Of a stretch of DNA of 10,000 nucleotides, positions 1-5,289 are shown in pieces; within the stretch, counting starts at the first letter, position 1, and every line of letters starts with the position of its first letter. The notes below the pieces were generated by a model that saw only the letters and a program-made list of their open reading frames with translations, was not told the origin of the DNA and searched no databases. Source of the stretch: an uncultured Flavobacteriia bacterium (lineage in GTDB: Bacteria; Bacteroidota; Bacteroidia; Flavobacteriales; Flavobacteriaceae). Made by a program: the position numbers and the translations under genes. The DNA lies in NCBI GenBank assembly GCA_946482495.1, contig CAMLRV010000076.1:1-10000 (forward strand), in the 5' to 3' direction.

Positions 1-21
1 TTATACTTTATTTAAGTAAAA

Positions 22-234
22 TTATTTCTTCGTTTTAGGTTTGGTTTTGCCATTAATTACTTTAATAGCCACATACATAAATAAAATAAAAGACAATAAT
101 CTTAAAAACATAAAAATGTTTTCACTTTGCATGAAACTTAAAAACTTCAAATCAAAAGGCAAGGCTAAAAGCGCTGCAATTATTGAAATCAAAAGTAATT
201 TTGAATTGGTCATGTTTTTGAAAAAATTCATCAT
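22..234 (-). CDS. small two-helix membrane protein, unknown function
   Basis: I do not recognise this 70-residue protein. It shows two hydrophobic stretches (about residues 12-28 and 41-60), separated by a short loop with D28 and K30, and a lysine-rich tail (GKTKPKTKK) that by the positive-inside rule should be cytoplasmic. It begins 10 bases after the ftsY stop codon on the same strand, so it is probably co-transcribed with ftsY. Two ATG codons stand in tandem at the start; a third at residue 8 (MTNSK) is a possible alternative. A plus-strand frame overlaps it, but that frame crosses into the ftsY 3' end and has no sensible start context. The hydrophobic pattern and operon position favour this strand. 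No function can be assigned, and it could be a lineage-restricted gene. Confidence 0.6.
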   Translation of the reverse strand: MMNFFKNMTNSKLLLISIIAALLALPFDLKFLSFMQSENIFMFLRLLSFILFMYVAIKVINGKTKPKTKK

Positions 235-244
235 ATTCTATCTA

Positions 245-1225
245 TTAATTGAAAAAAGAATCCACAAATTCTGATTTGTTAAACACTTGTAAGTCTTCTA
301 TACCTTCACCCACTCCAATATATTTTACAGGAATTTGAAATTGATCTGAAATACCAATCACTACTCCACCTTTTGCTGTTCCATCTAATTTGGTAACTGC
401 TAAACATGAAACTTCAGTAGCCGCTGTAAATTGTTTCGCTTGTTCAAAAGCATTTTGCCCTGTAGAACCATCCAAAACTAACATCACATCATTTGGCGTG
501 TTTGGCACTACTTTTTGCATTACATTTTTCACTTTGGTTAACTCATTCATTAAACCAACTTTATTGTGTAAACGACCAGCAGTATCAATAATTACAACAT
601 CTGCATTTTGAGCTACCGCAGATTGCAAAGTATCAAAAGCAACAGAAGCCGGATCAGAGCCCATTTGTTGTCTTACCATCGGCACACCTACTCTATCCGC
701 CCATATTTGTAATTGATCGATAGCCGCAGCTCTGAACGTATCGGCTGCACCTAAAACTACTTTATAGCCTGCTTTCTTAAATTGTGAAGCTAGTTTTCCA
801 ATAGTTGTTGTTTTACCTACACCATTTACACCAACAACCATAATTACGTATGGTTTTGTGTCTACTGGGATCGTAAATTCTGATTCGTTTCCTGTATTGG
901 TTTCAGATAAAAGCGCACCAATTTCTTCTCTTAATATTAAATTAAGTTCGTCAGTGCCTAAATATTTATCTTGAGCTACTCTTTTTTCAATGCGTTGAAT
1001 AATTTTTAATGTGGTATTTACACCTACATCGGAAGAAATAAGTACTTCTTCTAAATTATCTAAAACTTCATCGTCTACTTTAGATTTTCCAGCAACAGCT
1101 TTAGTTAATTTCGAAAAGAAAGATGTTTTTGTTTTCTCTAATCCTTTATCTAAAATTTGCTTTTCCTGCTCTGAGATTACAGGTTCACTTTTGTTAGAAG
1201 AAAATATTTTTTTAAAAAAACTCAT
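245..1225 (-). CDS. ftsY: signal recognition particle receptor GTPase FtsY
   Basis: FtsY is the membrane-associated receptor that docks SRP-ribosome complexes at the Sec translocon by forming a reciprocal GTPase pair with Ffh. At 326 residues it is a short FtsY: an SRP54-type helical N domain (about 30-110) followed directly by the G domain. It lacks the long acidic A domain of E. coli; only a basic, amphipathic N-terminus (MSFFKKIFSS) is available for membrane contact. The GTPase motifs are intact: G1 GVNGVGKTT at 132-140, G2 DTFRAAA at 162-168, G3 DTAGR at 214-218, G4 TKLD at 278-281, and the closing GVGEGIEDL at 304-312. It lies downstream of the ribosomal genes rpmB, rpmG and bL38. A hairpin terminator and a consensus-like promoter lie between, so it probably has its own transcript. 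The start gives the standard MSFFKKIF beginning. Confidence 0.97.
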   Translation of the reverse strand: MSFFKKIFSSNKSEPVISEQEKQILDKGLEKTKTSFFSKLTKAVAGKSKVDDEVLDNLEEVLISSDVGVNTTLKIIQRIEKRVAQDKYLGTDELNLILREEIGALLSETNTGNESEFTIPVDTKPYVIMVVGVNGVGKTTTIGKLASQFKKAGYKVVLGAADTFRAAAIDQLQIWADRVGVPMVRQQMGSDPASVAFDTLQSAVAQNADVVIIDTAGRLHNKVGLMNELTKVKNVMQKVVPNTPNDVMLVLDGSTGQNAFEQAKQFTAATEVSCLAVTKLDGTAKGGVVIGISDQFQIPVKYIGVGEGIEDLQVFNKSEFVDSFFN

Positions 1226-1265
1226 TGTTTATTTAAGTAATGATTTGATTTGCATTATTATGGAA

Positions 1266-1296
1266 CAAAAATAAAATAAAAAAAGCTACTTTCAAA
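1266..1296 (-). promoter_or_regulatory. candidate ftsY promoter (Bacteroidota type)
   Basis: Read on the minus strand, TTTG (1296-1293) is followed by exactly 19 bases and then TATTTTTG (1273-1266). This matches the Bacteroidota primary sigma-factor consensus TTTG-N17-23-TAnnTTTG at every specified base. Transcription would start near 1260, leaving a leader of about 35 bases before the ftsY ATG at 1225. The -33 element lies inside the preceding terminator stem and the -7 element in its T-rich tail, so part of the match could be a by-product of the T-tract. Confidence 0.5.
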
Positions 1297-1312
1297 TGAA
1301 AATAGCTTTTTT
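1267..1312 (-). terminator. intrinsic terminator after the rpmB-rpmG-bL38 cluster
   Basis: The arms at 1279-1293 and 1298-1312 pair over 15 positions around a 4-base loop. One position (1289/1302) is a G-U wobble on the minus-strand RNA but a C-A mismatch on the plus strand, so the structure favours the minus strand. The minus strand continues into a T-rich tract (1284-1267). It starts 19 bases past the bL38 stop codon and closes the ribosomal transcript before ftsY. Confidence 0.8.
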
Positions 1313-1331
1313 AGTATCTATATCGTACAGA

Positions 1332-1484
1332 TTATTTCTTTTTTAAGAACTCATCTACTTCTTCAGGAGCCATTACTGATTCCACAAATGTATAAGCACC
1401 AGTCTTTGGAGACTTAACCATTTTGATTGCTTTAGTCAATCTTTTAGAAGCTGTTTGTAAAGTTGCTACGGTTTTCTTTGCCAT
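1332..1484 (-). CDS. DUF4295 family, ribosomal protein bL38
   Basis: This 50-residue basic protein starts MAKKTVATLQTASKRLTKAI and ends APEEVDEFLKKK. The sequence is the typical DUF4295 protein found throughout Bacteroidota between rpmG and ftsY. From memory, the cryo-EM structure of the Flavobacterium johnsoniae 70S ribosome revealed a new large-subunit protein named bL38, which I believe is this family; I am sure of the DUF4295 match and fairly sure of the bL38 identity. It would act as a structural component of the 50S subunit. The gene begins 65 bases after the rpmG stop and is the last gene before a terminator. The ATG at 1484 is preceded by an A-rich leader (AACAAAAAGTC). There is no Shine-Dalgarno sequence, as expected for the phylum. 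Confidence 0.9.
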   Translation of the reverse strand: MAKKTVATLQTASKRLTKAIKMVKSPKTGAYTFVESVMAPEEVDEFLKKK

Positions 1485-1509
1485 GACTTTTTGTTTTATT
1501 GAATTTTAC

Positions 1510-1534
1510 AATTTCAAATGAAATATTTGAAATT
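1510..1534 (-). promoter_or_regulatory. intercistronic stem-loop between rpmG and the bL38 gene
   Basis: AATTTCAAAT at 1510-1519 and ATTTGAAATT at 1525-1534 are perfect inverted repeats of 10 bp around a 5-base loop. No T-tract follows on the minus strand, so this is not a normal terminator. It lies 25 bases upstream of the bL38 start. An RNA-stability or translational-control element is possible, but a chance A/T palindrome cannot be excluded. Confidence 0.45.
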
Positions 1535-1549
1535 TGATAAAATTTCTAA

Positions 1550-1732
1550 TTATTTAATTTCTTTGTGAACAGTTACTCTCTTCAAGATAGGATTGAATTT
1601 TTTGATTTCCATTCTATCTGGTGTATTTTTTTTGTTTTTAGTCGTGATATAACGAGAAGTTCCTGGTTGCCCAGATTCTTTGTGCTCAGTACACTCTAAA
1701 ATTACTTGGATTCTATTACCTTTCTTTGCCAT
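1550..1732 (-). CDS. rpmG: 50S ribosomal protein bL33
   Basis: bL33 is a small component of the 50S subunit near the E site. The 60-residue product opens [20 protein letters not shown] and carries the family core [23 protein letters not shown] followed by the basic LKRVTVHKE end. The zinc-binding CxxC pairs of the zinc form are absent; only C14 remains, so this is the zinc-independent (C-minus) type. The start is 29 bases after the rpmB stop, so the two genes belong to one transcript. The leader before the ATG (ATATATCAAA) is A/T-rich with no Shine-Dalgarno motif. Confidence 0.96.
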   Translation of the reverse strand: MAKKGNRIQVILECTEHKESGQPGTSRYITTKNKKNTPDRMEIKKFNPILKRVTVHKEIK

Positions 1733-1761
1733 TTTGATATATTTTATAAATGATTAATAGA

Positions 1762-1998
1762 TTATTTTACAAATCCATCAGCTTTAGCTTTTTTCAAAAC
1801 TGCGGCAATACCATTTTTGTTAATTGTTTTTAAAACTGCTGTAGATATTTTTAGGCTTACCCATCTATCTTCTTCTGCAATGTAAAAACGCTTTTTAACT
1901 AAGTTAACAGAGAATTTTCTCTTAGTTTTATTCATTGCGTGAGAAACGTTGTTTCCAACCATTGCTCTTTTTCCTGTTAATTCACAAACTCTTGACAT
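1762..1998 (-). CDS. rpmB: 50S ribosomal protein bL28
   Basis: bL28 is a 50S subunit protein needed for late assembly and subunit joining. The 78-residue product begins MSRVCELTGKRAMVGNNVSH, the conserved N-terminal signature, and continues with the basic NKTKRKFSVNL segment and the LKISTAVLKTI segment. It has only C5 rather than two CxxC pairs, so like bL33 here it is of the zinc-free form. It is the first gene of the rpmB-rpmG-bL38 cluster, with a good candidate promoter just upstream. cinA lies 79 bases further upstream on the same strand with no clear terminator between, so some read-through from cinA is possible. Confidence 0.97.
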   Translation of the reverse strand: MSRVCELTGKRAMVGNNVSHAMNKTKRKFSVNLVKKRFYIAEEDRWVSLKISTAVLKTINKNGIAAVLKKAKADGFVK

Positions 1999-2036
1999 TA
2001 TTCTAGACTTTTAAATCGTTATTCTAAATAAGGGTG

Positions 2037-2067
2037 CAAAGAAAAGAATTTTTACTTTACCATGCAA
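2037..2067 (-). promoter_or_regulatory. candidate promoter of the rpmB-rpmG-bL38 cluster
   Basis: On the minus strand, TTG (2067-2065) is followed by 20 bases and TTTCTTTG (2044-2037), which is one base off TAnnTTTG and at the preferred spacing. The run CACCC directly follows the -7 element. A start near 2031 would give a leader of about 30 bases before the rpmB ATG at 1998. It sits in the gap between cinA and rpmB, where a ribosomal-gene promoter is expected. Confidence 0.55.
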
Positions 2068-2077
2068 CTATTTTTTA

Positions 2078-3325
2078 TTAGTTTTTTGAAATTTCTTTAT
2101 ATATCATTTCAAATGCTTTGTTAACCGCCCTATCTATTACCTTTTCACGCGGTTGTCCAAAATTAAATTCTTCCACTAAAACTTCATTTGGTGTGGCAAT
2201 TGCAATAAAAACTGTCCCTATCTCCGCATCACTATCTCCTTTTGTCGGACCAGCGTTTCCTGTTGTAGCAATAGCATAATCTGTTTTGAAAATAACTTTG
2301 CAATTACTCGCCATTTCTTTTGCCACTTCAGCACTTACAACTGAAAATTTATTAATAGTTTCAGAATTTACCTTAAGCAAATTCATTTTTATTTGGTTCG
2401 AATACGCTACTACTCCACCATTAAAATAGGTTGACGCTCCTGAAATAGAAGTTATCATTTCTGAAATTTTTCCTCCCGTACAACTTTCTGCGGTCGACAA
2501 AGTTACGTTTTTTTCAGCTAATTTTCTTCCAACAATTACTTCAATCGTTTCATCTTCATCATAACCAACAATAATATCACCAATTATAAGTTGCAATTTT
2601 TGCACTTGGTTTAAAATTGCCTGATTTAAAATCCCTTCATTTTCACCTCGAGCCGTTAAACGCAACCTTACTTTTCCTGGACTAGGCAAATACGCTAACT
2701 TAATAAAATCAGGTAAATTCATTTCCCAATCTTCAATTTGTTCCGCTATTAAACTTTCTCCACGACCATAGGTCATCAATGTTTTATGAACAATATAAGG
2801 TCGGTTAAATTTTTCTATTAAATACGGAATTACCTCATTATCTACTAAGTATTTCATCTCAAATGGCACTCCAGGCAAAGAAATAAAAACCGTTTTTTTA
2901 TGTTCCACTAACATTCCTGGTGCGGTTCCCATCTTATTAAAAAGCACTTTTGATTTCGACGGCACTAAAGCTTGTTCTATATTTACTTGAGTAATTGGCC
3001 TTTTATAAAACCCTTCAATCATTTCTTTTACATGCTTTAAAACCAAATCATTTTGCACTAAAACGTCCTCAAAATATTCACAAAAAGTTTTTTTAGTGAT
3101 GTCGTCTTTTGTTGGCCCAAGTCCACCAGTAATAATTACCACATCAAAATTATCTTGAATTTTGTTTAACGTATTCAAAATATGATTTTTATCGTCTGAA
3201 ATAGAAAGCATTTCATGAGTAGCGATTCCAATTTTATCTAATGCTTTTGAAATATATGATGAATTTGTATCTATAATTTGACCAATTAAAATCTCATCTC
3301 CAATAGTAATTACTGCTGCTTTCAT
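2078..3325 (-). CDS. cinA: CinA-family protein (NMN deamidase / competence-damage protein)
   Basis: This is a full two-domain CinA of 415 residues. The N-terminal molybdopterin-binding-like (COG1058) domain covers about 1-170, with [20 protein letters not shown] at 4-23, GGLGPTKDD at 67-75, the MGTAPGM segment at 132-138 and LPGVPFEM at 150-157. In characterised relatives this fold hydrolyses ADP-ribose-type substrates. The C-terminal PncC domain (about 262-412) carries ESCTGG at 280-285 with the nucleophilic serine S281, plus Y308 and K313 in the AYSNQIK segment and TTGNAGP at 354-360. This domain deamidates nicotinamide mononucleotide in pyridine-nucleotide salvage. The glycine-rich GPxGG loop of many homologues is replaced here by [14 protein letters not shown]. 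The gene stands between the exonuclease-FAH-Hpt operon and the ribosomal cluster. A terminator lies upstream of it, but I found no convincing promoter. A role in DNA uptake is not implied by the name. Confidence 0.93.
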   Translation of the reverse strand: MKAAVITIGDEILIGQIIDTNSSYISKALDKIGIATHEMLSISDDKNHILNTLNKIQDNFDVVIITGGLGPTKDDITKKTFCEYFEDVLVQNDLVLKHVKEMIEGFYKRPITQVNIEQALVPSKSKVLFNKMGTAPGMLVEHKKTVFISLPGVPFEMKYLVDNEVIPYLIEKFNRPYIVHKTLMTYGRGESLIAEQIEDWEMNLPDFIKLAYLPSPGKVRLRLTARGENEGILNQAILNQVQKLQLIIGDIIVGYDEDETIEVIVGRKLAEKNVTLSTAESCTGGKISEMITSISGASTYFNGGVVAYSNQIKMNLLKVNSETINKFSVVSAEVAKEMASNCKVIFKTDYAIATTGNAGPTKGDSDAEIGTVFIAIATPNEVLVEEFNFGQPREKVIDRAVNKAFEMIYKEISKN

Positions 3326-3354
3326 AAGTTGAAGTTACACTTTTAAATTTCTGT

Positions 3355-3386
3355 AAAAATAAGAAAACCCCGCCAAAAGCGAGGTT
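3355..3386 (-). terminator. intrinsic terminator of the exonuclease-FAH-Hpt operon
   Basis: On the minus strand an 8-bp stem (AACCTCGC paired with GCGGGGTT, one T-G wobble) encloses a 5-base loop (3379-3386 with 3366-3373) and is followed by TTTTCTTATTTTT. It starts 22 bases past the hpt stop codon and is one of the few GC-rich spots in the window. The plus strand lacks a proper T-tract, so it acts in the minus direction. Confidence 0.85.
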
Positions 3387-3407
3387 AAATATTATATAAA
3401 ATAGTGA

Positions 3408-3752
3408 TTATAGCTTAAAATCTTTCCTGATTTCTTCCGCAGCGTCTCCTATTCTTGTTTTTAAAGATTTGAAAACTTCTTTAATTTCTTTTCGCTTTCC
3501 TTCTTCTTTAGTCCAATTCATAATTTGCACATTGTCCTCATAAGCAATATCCATACCTAATAAATCTAAGGTTGGTTTAATTTTATGAGCTGATGCATAA
3601 GCTTGAGTATAATCTTTTAATTCAATCGCATTCTTCATCGATTGAATTTCTACCGGAACTTCTTCTAAAAATAACGACACAATTTGTAACGCAAAATCGT
3701 TGTCATTTTCCGAAATTTCGTAAACTTTAGATAAATTATATTGTAATGCCAT
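3408..3752 (-). CDS. stand-alone Hpt phosphotransfer protein
   Basis: The 114-residue product is a single histidine-containing phosphotransfer (Hpt) domain. These are four-helix-bundle proteins that carry phosphate between a hybrid kinase receiver and a response regulator. The phosphoacceptor motif is SAHKIKPTLDLLGM, with H56 in the HxxKP consensus and the usual glycine nine residues after the histidine (G66). The start of helix one is recognisable in the DFALQIVSLFLEEVPVEI segment (19-36). There is no kinase, receiver or output domain. Its ATG follows the stop of the upstream acylpyruvate hydrolase gene with no gap (TAAATG), so translation is probably coupled. No cognate regulator is in the same operon. 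The divergent hybrid kinase at 5290-7395 lacks an Hpt domain and is a plausible upstream donor, by inference only. Confidence 0.88.
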   Translation of the reverse strand: MALQYNLSKVYEISENDNDFALQIVSLFLEEVPVEIQSMKNAIELKDYTQAYASAHKIKPTLDLLGMDIAYEDNVQIMNWTKEEGKRKEIKEVFKSLKTRIGDAAEEIRKDFKL

Positions 3753-4364
3753 TTATTTTACTTGTATTTTAAACATCTGTTTCCCTTCCAAAAACCCTTC
3801 TAAAACGTCACCTTCTTTAACAGCTGCCACACCTTTAGGCGTACCTGTAAAAATAATATCTCCTTTTTTTAAAGTGAAAAATTGAGAAACATAGGACACG
3901 ATTTCGTCTATGTTCCACAGCATCATAGAAGTAGTGCCTTTTTGAACGATTTCTGAGTTATTTCTTAATTCAAAGTTAATATTTTCTAGTGAAGTATAAT
4001 TTTTTTTCGGTAAAAAGTCACCAATTATCGCCGAATGGTCAAAAGCCTTTGCTTTTTCCCAAGGCAATCCTTTTTCCTTTAACATAGTTTGTAAGTCGCG
4101 CGCGGTGAAGTCTATTCCCAATCCTATTTCATCATAATACTTATGCGCAAATTTTGGACTGATATATTTACCTACTTTACAAATTTTTACTAAAACTTCC
4201 ACTTCATGGTGAACGTTATTACTAAATTCTGGAATGGTAAAAGGTGTTTTCTTTGGCAAAATTGCCGTATCTGGTTTCATAAAAATAACTGGTTCTGACG
4301 GACGCTCGTTATTTAATTCTGAAATATGGTCTGCATAATTACGACCAATGCAAATAATTTTCAT
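3753..4364 (-). CDS. FAH-family hydrolase, FAHD1-like acylpyruvate hydrolase / oxaloacetate decarboxylase
   Basis: The 203-residue protein is a single fumarylacetoacetate-hydrolase C-terminal domain, the compact FAHD1/YcgM form. It opens with KIICIGRNYADHISELNNE. The metal ligands are E54 and E56 in HHEVEVLVKI and D85 in GIDFTARDLQ. K106, Q92 and the H13/E16 pair occupy the places of FAHD1 K123, Q109 and H30/E33. Every one of these positions is shifted by exactly 17 residues from the human numbering as I remember it. The TGTPKGVA signature stands at 173-180. FAHD1 enzymes cleave acylpyruvates such as acetylpyruvate and fumarylpyruvate and decarboxylate oxaloacetate, using Mg2+ or Mn2+ in the cytoplasm. 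The exact substrate here cannot be told from sequence. The gene starts 4 bases after the exonuclease stop and directly abuts hpt, so all three genes are one operon. Confidence 0.92.
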   Translation of the reverse strand: MKIICIGRNYADHISELNNERPSEPVIFMKPDTAILPKKTPFTIPEFSNNVHHEVEVLVKICKVGKYISPKFAHKYYDEIGLGIDFTARDLQTMLKEKGLPWEKAKAFDHSAIIGDFLPKKNYTSLENINFELRNNSEIVQKGTTSMMLWNIDEIVSYVSQFFTLKKGDIIFTGTPKGVAAVKEGDVLEGFLEGKQMFKIQVK

Positions 4365-4368
4365 GTTA

Positions 4369-5139
4369 TTATTTTGTATTTAATCGTCTTAATTTTAAAC
4401 CTGTTAATACTTTTTTAGTATAAAGTGGAAAATCTGCACCTTGAATCCAACCAAAATATCCTGGATCTTTATCAAAAACCTCGTCTACTAAAACATTTTT
4501 ATACTTTCCGAAAGTAAAAACTTCTTGACCTTTATCATTTAAAGCAATCATTCCTGCAAAATCGACTGATTTTTTACGAGTTGTAAATTCAGACAACGAT
4601 TTCACATCATTTAGTAAATCTGGATATTTCTCTAATTGTCCTAATAAAATTTCATAGGTTGCCATTGTATCCGCTTCAGCAGAATGGGCATTTTCTAATG
4701 TTTTTCCACAATAAAATTTCAAAGCAGCCGAAAGCGTTCTTTCTTCTTTTTTATGAAAAATAGTTTGAACATCAACTGAAAATCGGTTTTTCATATCAAA
4801 ATCCACTCCAGCTCGAAGCAATTCTTCCGCCAATAAAGGAATATCAAATCTATCAGAATTATATCCTGCTAAATCAGAATCTTTAATCATATTATAAATT
4901 TGAGAAGATAATTCTGCAAAAGTTGGCTCATCAGCTACTTTTTCATTCGTAATTCCGTGTACTGCAGTAGCTTGCGGAGGAATTGGAATAGTCGGATTTA
5001 CTAACCAAGTTTTACTTTCTTTATTTCCATTTGGAAAGACTTTAAATATAGCAATTTCTACAATTCTATCTTTCCCAACATCGATACCTGTGGTTTCTAA
5101 ATCAAAAAAACAAATTGGTCTTGTAAGTTTAAGTTCCAT
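4369..5139 (-). CDS. DEDDh 3'-5' exonuclease with ExoX-like C-terminal domain
   Basis: The N-terminal part (about 8-170) is a DnaQ/epsilon-type RNase-H-fold exonuclease. Exo I is FFDLETTGID, with D13 and E15. Exo II is AGYNSDRFDIPLL, with D99. Exo III is HSAEADTMATYEIL, with H152 and D157 of the DEDDh class. All catalytic acids and the histidine are present, so the enzyme should remove nucleotides from 3' ends using two metal ions. The C-terminal segment (about 205-250: FTFGKYKNVLVDEV, DPGYFGWI, DFPLYTKKVL) matches the small ExoX-like C-terminal module, thought to help bind DNA. At 256 residues with no polymerase domain, it is more likely a repair or processing exonuclease than the replicase proofreader, although some databases would label it DNA polymerase III epsilon. 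It is the first gene of a three-gene operon. Confidence 0.92.
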   Translation of the reverse strand: MELKLTRPICFFDLETTGIDVGKDRIVEIAIFKVFPNGNKESKTWLVNPTIPIPPQATAVHGITNEKVADEPTFAELSSQIYNMIKDSDLAGYNSDRFDIPLLAEELLRAGVDFDMKNRFSVDVQTIFHKKEERTLSAALKFYCGKTLENAHSAEADTMATYEILLGQLEKYPDLLNDVKSLSEFTTRKKSVDFAGMIALNDKGQEVFTFGKYKNVLVDEVFDKDPGYFGWIQGADFPLYTKKVLTGLKLRRLNTK

Positions 5140-5156
5140 TTTTACATTTTAGGTCA

Positions 5157-5164
5157 CAAAGATA
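5157..5164 (-). promoter_or_regulatory. candidate -7 promoter element for the exonuclease operon
   Basis: On the minus strand TATCTTTG matches the Bacteroidota -7 consensus TAnnTTTG exactly. It ends 17 bases before the exonuclease ATG at 5139, so the leader would be about 10-12 bases. The -33 position at a 17-base spacing reads ATG rather than TTG, which is a weak match. Confidence 0.45.
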
Positions 5165-5233
5165 AAGCATATTAACTTTTTCATTTATAAATCTTCTTGA
5201 AATTTAATAATTTTTGTTCAAAATAAGAAAAAT

Positions 5234-5250
5234 AGCATTAAAAAAATGCT
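5234..5250. repeat. short inverted repeat in the divergent intergenic region
   Basis: AGCATT (5234-5239) and AATGCT (5245-5250) form a perfect 6-bp dyad separated by five adenines, in the 150-base region between the divergent exonuclease and hybrid-kinase genes. It could be an operator for either gene or a chance palindrome. The kinase ATG is 40 bases downstream. A partial -7 match (TAATATTG, 5251-5258) abuts it but has no -33 partner, so I do not call a kinase promoter. Confidence 0.25.
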
Positions 5251-5289
5251 TAATATTGTATGTAACAAAAAGTACCTCAGCATTTTACG

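Noticed and set aside
1..21. TACTT/AAGTA dyad after the small membrane protein as a terminator
   Set aside because: The stem is only 5 bp of mostly A/T, and any T-tract would lie outside the window.
41..274. Plus-strand open frame of 77 codons antisense to the small membrane protein and ftsY end
   Set aside because: It overlaps the ftsY 3' end, shows no family resemblance and has poor composition; the minus-strand frame has a coherent membrane-protein pattern and operon position.
390..1274. Plus-strand open frames at 390-611 and 1011-1274
   Set aside because: Both are antisense to the clearly conserved ftsY coding sequence and carry no recognisable domain.
4097..4104. CGCGCGCG run, very unusual for this AT-rich DNA, as a possible regulatory or transferred piece
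   Set aside because: It falls within the codons for the conserved FTARDL active-site segment of the FAH-family enzyme, where the Thr-Ala-Arg-Asp codons explain it.
5251..5258. TAATATTG as a -7 promoter element for the hybrid kinase
   Set aside because: It is one base off TAnnTTTG, but there is no TTG at a 17-23 base spacing upstream, so support is too weak.
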